Assembly (NCBI GenBank): GCA_947853365.1
Contig: CANTWQ010000015.1
Span: 1-17,671, forward strand
Reading direction: 5' to 3'
Length of the DNA stretch: 17,671 bases
Source: an uncultured Bacilli bacterium
GTDB taxonomy: Bacteria > Bacillota_I > Bacilli_A > RF39 > UBA660
Of the stretch, positions 13,918 through 17,671 are shown piece after piece (positions within the stretch are counted from its first letter, which is position 1; every line of letters begins with the position of its first letter). The notes under the pieces are model-generated. The model saw only the letters and a list, made by a program, of their open reading frames with translations, was not told the DNA's origin and did no database searches. Both the position numbers and the translations under genes were made by a program.

Positions 13918-15432
13918 CTATTTTTCCTTTGCTTGTAAAAAAAGGCACCACCATCCAAAGCCAAGAACAAAGCCACAAAGTAATAGCAATAAATTGACGA
14001 TCCACGTAGTAGAAAAAGGAAAAATCCACTGAAATAAAGTAAGAAGAAGCCATAAGACAAGTAATCCAAAAACAAACGAAATTACTTGCTCTAAAAAAGG
14101 TTCAAAAGAAAACAATTTTTGACGAGCAAGCAAATAAGCAAACAGGAAAATAAGTACCAAATACATGATGACTTCTGAAAACAATAATCCATAATAAACA
14201 GGCATTCCCATTTTATAAAAACCATAAATAGAACTATGCATGAAAAAGAAATCAAAGGCAAAAGCACCGATGATAGCCCAGACAAAAAAACGTTTTGAAA
14301 CAGAAGCAAGAAGAAATTCCATTAAAAGAAGCAAGAAAACGAAACAACATCCAAGAATCGCATGCATCCGAAAAGAAAACAAAAAGAACGGACTAGAAGT
14401 TAAAAAAACGACTTGCAAAATTCCCTTAGCCAACAATAAACATAAAAAATAAAAGGGTACAATATAGAACAAACAAGTAAGTAATAATTCATAAATTTGC
14501 TTTTTCGTAGAATTGAAATCTTTTTCCCTGATATAATAATGCAATTTACGAAATCCGAACGAAAGTTTTGGATACACCATAAAAAAGAGCCCACCAAACA
14601 CACAACAAGACAACACTTCCCCAGTAAAAAAGGAAAGAATGTCAGAAGAAGAATAAGAAAAAGAATATAAAAGAGAAGAAAACATAAAAAAGGAAACAAG
14701 AAATAAGAAAGACAGAAAAACAGAAAGAAGCAAAGGAAGAAAAGAAACGGTCAAAATTTTTCGAGTAATTGTCAACTGTTGTTTTTTTAAAATAGGAATC
14801 TCATTTTTACCAAGCCGAGGTAGAAAAGAAAGAGAACGAACACGAAGTAACACCCAAAAGATAAAAAAAGAAAAGGGAACTAGCAAAAAAGGCCAAGGAA
14901 AAGATGTGGGAAATAAGCGAAGCAATAAGAAAGAGGAAAAAACAGGAATAACAGATAAGAAAAAAGATGACCCTAATATTTTCTTTTGACGCTTTCCATA
15001 CAAATAACAAATATCCGGAATAAGAAGCGGAAAAAGCAAAAAACAAAGAGCCAAAATACGTAACATCCAATTAGCATCCTCTCTTCCAAGACCAAAGTGC
15101 ATTTCAAAAAAAGGACCAAGCACAAACGAAGATAGAAACAGAAGAAAAAAAATAACAATTCCTACCCGCCATAACAGTTTCCGACTACTAAAATAAAGAT
15201 ATTTTTCTTCCTGATGTTTTTTAGAAATATGGATCTCCCGAAAATATTTACTAAGACCAAAAGGAATTCCCAAAGTTGCAAAAGAAAAAAAAGAAAAGAG
15301 CAAAAGAAGAAAAAGGCAAAAATAACCCAAATAAGGCATCGGTAACAAATAGGCCAATAACAGCAATCCAATAAGAACCAATAGAAACGGTTTGATCTTG
15401 ATATGAACAAAAAGAGAAGATAACTGCTTCAT
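13918..15432 (-). CDS. Diverged MurJ/SpoVB-like membrane flippase, Phe/Leu-rich
   Basis: This 504-residue protein is almost entirely transmembrane helices, with extreme Phe and Leu content. Several landmarks align with the MurJ encoded downstream. SFATLGIPFGLSKYF corresponds to SISTAGIPLAISSIT and is followed in both by a charged loop and a KxLxxVGI helix. LRILALCFLLFPLL then precedes a YGKRQKKI loop, where MurJ has YLQGHRYI. SCCVFGGLFFMVYPKLS corresponds to the GTGFSVSMIPNLA segment. I read it as a fast-evolving second MurJ/SpoVB-type flippase, shorter at the N-terminus. Its substrate is unknown; a sporulation flippase (SpoVB, also about 500 residues) is one possibility. AGGAGGG precedes the ATG closely, supporting real translation. 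Its low-complexity T-rich sense strand creates many false frames on the same strand. Confidence 0.65.
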   Translation of the reverse strand: MKQLSSLFVHIKIKPFLLVLIGLLLLAYLLPMPYLGYFCLFLLLLFSFFSFATLGIPFGLSKYFREIHISKKHQEEKYLYFSSRKLLWRVGIVIFFLLFLSSFVLGPFFEMHFGLGREDANWMLRILALCFLLFPLLIPDICYLYGKRQKKILGSSFFLSVIPVFSSFLLLRLFPTSFPWPFLLVPFSFFIFWVLLRVRSLSFLPRLGKNEIPILKKQQLTITRKILTVSFLPLLLSVFLSFLFLVSFFMFSSLLYSFSYSSSDILSFFTGEVLSCCVFGGLFFMVYPKLSFGFRKLHYYIREKDFNSTKKQIYELLLTCLFYIVPFYFLCLLLAKGILQVVFLTSSPFFLFSFRMHAILGCCFVFLLLLMEFLLASVSKRFFVWAIIGAFAFDFFFMHSSIYGFYKMGMPVYYGLLFSEVIMYLVLIFLFAYLLARQKLFSFEPFLEQVISFVFGLLVLWLLLTLFQWIFPFSTTWIVNLLLLLCGFVLGFGWWCLFLQAKEK

Positions 15433-15453
15433 ACTACCCTCCTACCAAAAGGA

Positions 15454-15492
15454 TATCACAAAAAGAAAAATCGCGCAAATTTATCACAAAAA
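15454..15492. repeat. 11-bp direct repeat in the flippase-like gene's upstream region
   Basis: TATCACAAAAA occurs at 15454-15464 and 15482-15492, with a 28-bp period. On the minus strand each reads TTTTTGTGATA. It could be a duplicated binding site or a promoter element; neither copy has a good -35 partner. Confidence 0.4.
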
Positions 15493-15517
15493 AAGAAACA
15501 ACTTAACATGTTTCTTT
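15488..15517 (-). terminator. Intrinsic terminator after the unknown gene at 15503-16177
   Basis: AAAGAAACA (15492-15500) and TGTTTCTTT (15509-15517) form a 9-bp stem with an 8-base loop. On the minus strand it is followed by a run of T. The gene's stop codon lies in the loop. Confidence 0.75.
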
Positions 15518-16177
15518 CTGATATACTTTCGTATCTTCTTCATAAATCGTTTCATGCTGTTTTGCGATATCTCTCACCTGATTGATATCGATCCGTTCTT
15601 CTCTTACAAAAATTTCCATACCATCTGTCAAAGAAGTAATCGTAAACATATGATCCAATTCATCGTAGGAAGCCATGGCATCTTGTCTTCGTAATGGCTG
15701 TAATGCTCCAAGATCTTGTAACTTGGAAAATTGTAAAACGCCTAAATAAAGATCATCTTGTCCCAATAAGCTAGCAAAATGATGACATTGATATTCTCCT
15801 TCTTCATAATGATATTCCACCATTTGATCTAACTTTCCAAGAGAACAGCAACGAATAATCATATCATTTTTCTTATACGAATAAAGTTCGTTCTCTCTTT
15901 TTAAAGTTTGATATGTCAAATAAAGATTTTCTTGATCACTCATAAGCCGTAGACAAGAAGCAAGAGAAACATCACCGAAGACTCTTTTTATAATAAGAAT
16001 GGCATTTTCTTCCGGCAGTGAAAAAAGATCAATATAGTCATAACACGAAGCTCCAAAGAGATGGTATTGGTTCTCGTCCTGATGCAGTGTATATGATGCA
16101 ACTTCATAATTTAAAATATCATAAATAACAGATAACAACCGTAAATTTTCCGGTATAAAAGATAAATTGATTTTCAC
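15503..16177 (-). CDS. Conserved-looking protein of unknown function
   Basis: I do not recognise this 224-residue protein. It has no signal peptide or membrane helix and alternates short beta-like and helical stretches. Cys and Asp/Glu are frequent, and the C-terminal third is strongly charged. The open frame continues 42 codons upstream, but that part contains the promoter at 16202-16230. GGAGG lies seven bases before the GTG at 16177 and four before another GTG at 16180, so the start is 16177 with some doubt. It is a single-gene unit between the Cse60-like gene and the flippase-like gene, with its own promoter and terminator. Confidence 0.7.
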   Translation of the reverse strand: MKINLSFIPENLRLLSVIYDILNYEVASYTLHQDENQYHLFGASCYDYIDLFSLPEENAILIIKRVFGDVSLASCLRLMSDQENLYLTYQTLKRENELYSYKKNDMIIRCCSLGKLDQMVEYHYEEGEYQCHHFASLLGQDDLYLGVLQFSKLQDLGALQPLRRQDAMASYDELDHMFTITSLTDGMEIFVREERIDINQVRDIAKQHETIYEEDTKVYQKETC

Positions 16178-16201
16178 CACAATCCCTCCCAAAGTAGGCT
16201 T

Positions 16202-16230
16202 ATCATACCACAAACAAGGAAAAATGTAAA
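16202..16230 (-). promoter_or_regulatory. Promoter of the unknown gene at 15503-16177
   Basis: TTTACA (16230-16225) and TATGAT (16207-16202) are separated by 17 bp with TGG before -10. This near-consensus extended promoter lies 25 bases upstream of the GTG start and just after the Cse60-like stop codon. Confidence 0.78.
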
Positions 16231-16236
16231 CCACTA

Positions 16237-16416
16237 TTATTTCTTTCGATATAAAATAAGGGCAGAAAAACAAAATATTTGCTCTTCTCCAAAAATAGAA
16301 CAAGCATTAGAAAACTGTATTTGCACAATTTCAATATCCTCATTATCTTCTAAAAAGTCGTTAATAGACGCCTCCAAATCCTTTTCATGAGATTCATCAA
16401 AAACTTTTACTTTCAT
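16237..16416 (-). CDS. Cse60-like sporulation protein
   Basis: This 59-residue protein matches the Cse60 family in length and layout. MKVKVFDESHEKDLEASIND opens the protein, a short acidic linker follows, and IVQIQFS then CFSALILYR form the C-terminal strands. In B. subtilis, Cse60 is made under mother-cell sporulation control; its biochemical role is unknown. The frame extends nine codons further, into a terminator hairpin; the ATG at 16416 with GGTGATG upstream is the better start. No good sigma-A or sporulation promoter is visible immediately upstream, so it may depend on read-through from leuS and the lipoprotein gene. Confidence 0.75.
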   Translation of the reverse strand: MKVKVFDESHEKDLEASINDFLEDNEDIEIVQIQFSNACSIFGEEQIFCFSALILYRKK

Positions 16417-16433
16417 AACATCACCAAACAAAG

Positions 16434-16457
16434 AATACACCATGTTTCTGGTGTATT
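16434..16457 (-). terminator. Hairpin terminator after the small lipoprotein gene
   Basis: AATACACCA (16434-16442) and TGGTGTATT (16449-16457) form a perfect 9-bp stem with a 6-base loop. On the minus strand it is followed by CTTTGTTT, an imperfect T-tract, so termination may be partial and allow expression of the Cse60-like gene. Confidence 0.6.
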
Positions 16458-16461
16458 TTGT

Positions 16462-16920
16462 TTAAATTTGTAACTGATAACATCCTTCATGAAATTGATC
16501 CTGCATATCATAATACGATAAATAAACCAAAAAGGTTGCATGAAAAGACGTAATATCCCCCCTATAAGGAATATATCCCAACAAAATAATTCCTTTCGAA
16601 CCCATATTGGGAGAAATCGATACTTTTTCGTCAAAAATACCAATCGATGGAAACACATCTTCCGTTTCTTGGTTATGAATGACCAACAAAGTAACCTCGT
16701 TCATTTCTTCTTGCACTTGATCTAAGGTAAGGCGATACAACAACTCATAATCCGAAATACGATCCACTTGAACTTGCAAAGAGGCATTTTCTATTTCTAG
16801 AAAACTGTTCGTTTCGTTTAACTTTTTGACAGTTTCTTCATAAAATCGGAGCTTAGGATCAATTTTCCCACACCCAATACAAAAAAGTAACAAAAAGGAA
16901 AGAAAAAACAGACGTTTCAT
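16462..16920 (-). CDS. Small coiled-coil lipoprotein of unknown function
   Basis: This 152-residue protein has a lipoprotein signal ending CIGC (Cys17). A coiled-coil stretch follows (about 24-55, with ETVKKLNETNSFLEIENASL), and then a beta-rich C-terminal domain from about residue 76. The layout suggests an outer-membrane-leaflet-anchored spacer with a small folded domain, exposed outside the cell; I cannot name the family. Its ATG overlaps the leuS TGA in an ATGA arrangement, and no Shine-Dalgarno sequence is visible in front of it. Translation therefore probably depends on ribosomes finishing leuS. Confidence 0.78.
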   Translation of the reverse strand: MKRLFFLSFLLLFCIGCGKIDPKLRFYEETVKKLNETNSFLEIENASLQVQVDRISDYELLYRLTLDQVQEEMNEVTLLVIHNQETEDVFPSIGIFDEKVSISPNMGSKGIILLGYIPYRGDITSFHATFLVYLSYYDMQDQFHEGCYQLQI

Positions 16921-17671
16921 GAACGAACAACAAGATTGACCACACGGCCAGGAATGACGATCACTTTGACGATTTCTTTTCCTTCCAGATGCTTTTGCAC
17001 ATTACTACAAGCCTTAGCCTTGTTCGTAATACTTTCCTCATCCTCATCGATTCGAACAAGAATCGTTCCACGTAATTTACCATTGACTTGAACACCAATT
17101 TCCTTTTCTTGATCGATCGTTTTTGCTTCATCATATTGCGGCCAACGATCTTCACAAAGTGGAGAATAGCCAATTTCTTCGTTTAACTCTTCCGTGATAT
17201 GTGGGGCAATAGGATTTAAAAGTTGCAATAAAACATGATAATCTGCTTTGGTAATGGTCTCTTGACTATCCATTTGATTCGTTAAAATCATAAGCGTCGA
17301 AACCGCCGTATTATAGCCCATGGTCGAAAGATCCGTTTGGACCTTTTTAATACTTTTATGAATCAAAGACTCTAACGCTTTGGAATAAACATCGCCATCA
17401 ATCACTTTATTTTTTAGCCGTATCACTTTATCTAGGAAACGCTTACATCCTTTCAAAGAATCCGTACTCCATGGAACATCTTGTTCATAATCTCCCATGA
17501 ACATCTCATAGATTCGAAGCGTATCAGCACCATACTCTTTTACAATATCATCAGGATTGATGACATTACCCTTTGATTTACTCATTTTTTGATTATCAGA
17601 TCCCAAGACCATTCCATGACTGACCCGAGTCCAAATCATTTCTTTATGAGGGACCAAGCCAATATTGTATA
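16917..17671 (-). CDS. leuS: Leucyl-tRNA synthetase, C-terminal part (cut by the window edge)
   Basis: About 251 codons of leucyl-tRNA synthetase are present. The frame is open to the right edge, where it reads YNIGLVPHKEMIWTRVSHGM, followed by the class I KMSKS loop as KMSKSKGN. EYGADTLRIYEMFMGDYEQD then leads into the anticodon-binding helical domain. The protein ends in the small C-terminal domain GKLRGTILVRIDED with a final GRVVNLVVRS. The enzyme charges tRNA-Leu in the cytoplasm. An internal TTG at 17657 could be mistaken for a start but is only mid-gene. It is the first visible gene of a leuS-lipoprotein unit; its own promoter lies outside the window. Confidence 0.95.
   Translation of the reverse strand, partial: YNIGLVPHKEMIWTRVSHGMVLGSDNQKMSKSKGNVINPDDIVKEYGADTLRIYEMFMGDYEQDVPWSTDSLKGCKRFLDKVIRLKNKVIDGDVYSKALESLIHKSIKKVQTDLSTMGYNTAVSTLMILTNQMDSQETITKADYHVLLQLLNPIAPHITEELNEEIGYSPLCEDRWPQYDEAKTIDQEKEIGVQVNGKLRGTILVRIDEDEESITNKAKACSNVQKHLEGKEIVKVIVIPGRVVNLVVRS

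Noticed and set aside
14240..14452. Plus-strand Lys-rich open frame
   Set aside because: It is the reverse complement of the T-rich membrane-protein gene; Lys codons arise from Phe codons on the other strand.
13871..15410. Several minus-strand frames of 60-99 codons overlapping the Phe-rich membrane protein
   Set aside because: They are same-strand frame shadows caused by T-rich low-complexity sequence; only the 504-codon frame has a strong ribosome binding site and flippase landmarks.
16178..16303. N-terminal extension of the unknown protein at 15503-16177
   Set aside because: It overlaps the near-consensus promoter at 16202-16230 and the end of the Cse60-like gene.
16417..16443. Nine-codon N-terminal extension of the Cse60-like protein
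   Set aside because: It runs into the terminator hairpin, has no ribosome binding site, and would make the protein longer than the usual roughly 60 residues.

Overview
The window looks like chromosomal DNA from a low-GC, Gram-positive (Bacillota/Bacilli-type) bacterium. AT-rich coding sequence, purine-rich Shine-Dalgarno sites, near-consensus sigma-A promoters, a T-box leader and short intrinsic terminators all fit this. TGA is used as a stop (for example leuS) and TGG as Trp, so the code is the standard bacterial one and not the Mycoplasma one. A CotF-type spore-coat pair and a Cse60-like protein suggest descent from, or membership of, an endospore-forming lineage. I cannot name the genus.

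Layout, left to right. Positions 1-153 (minus strand) hold a promoter and the first part of a T-box leader whose gene lies outside the window. Next is an AAA ATPase/DUF4143 gene whose promoter is wrapped in a perfect 14-bp inverted repeat, then a FemAB-family aminoacyltransferase with a perfect-consensus promoter. Positions 2957-5354 (minus) form a four-gene envelope operon: lipoprotein, long acidic disordered protein with a SepF-like N-terminus, DUF948/YtxG-like protein and YtxH-like protein. trmB follows (minus). Positions 6151-8772 are the only plus-strand block: a proline-rich coiled-coil miniprotein, an ABC-F ATPase and two overlapping spore-coat-like genes. A bidirectional terminator separates them from the convergent minus-strand operon murJ-fem-fem (13030-8783). 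Upstream of that lie a degenerate GDPD-fold gene and a very Phe/Leu-rich membrane protein resembling a second, diverged MurJ/SpoVB flippase. The right end holds a protein of unknown function, a Cse60-like gene, a small coiled-coil lipoprotein and the C-terminal part of leuS.

The dominant theme is the cell envelope. A lipid II flippase is co-transcribed with two Fem-type transferases, and a third Fem-type gene lies elsewhere in the window. A membrane and disordered-protein operon could act as an envelope or division scaffold. Spore-associated genes are scattered among these. The least conventional parts are the flippase-like/pseudo-GDPD pair (13132-15432), the disordered protein with a SepF-like tip and repeated acidic motif, and the palindrome over the DUF4143 ATPase promoter. 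There is no gene-free stretch longer than 300 bases; the longest non-coding parts are 1-220 (T-box leader and promoter) and 6385-6548 (terminator and ABC-F promoter). I saw no tRNA, rRNA, CRISPR array or insertion sequence.
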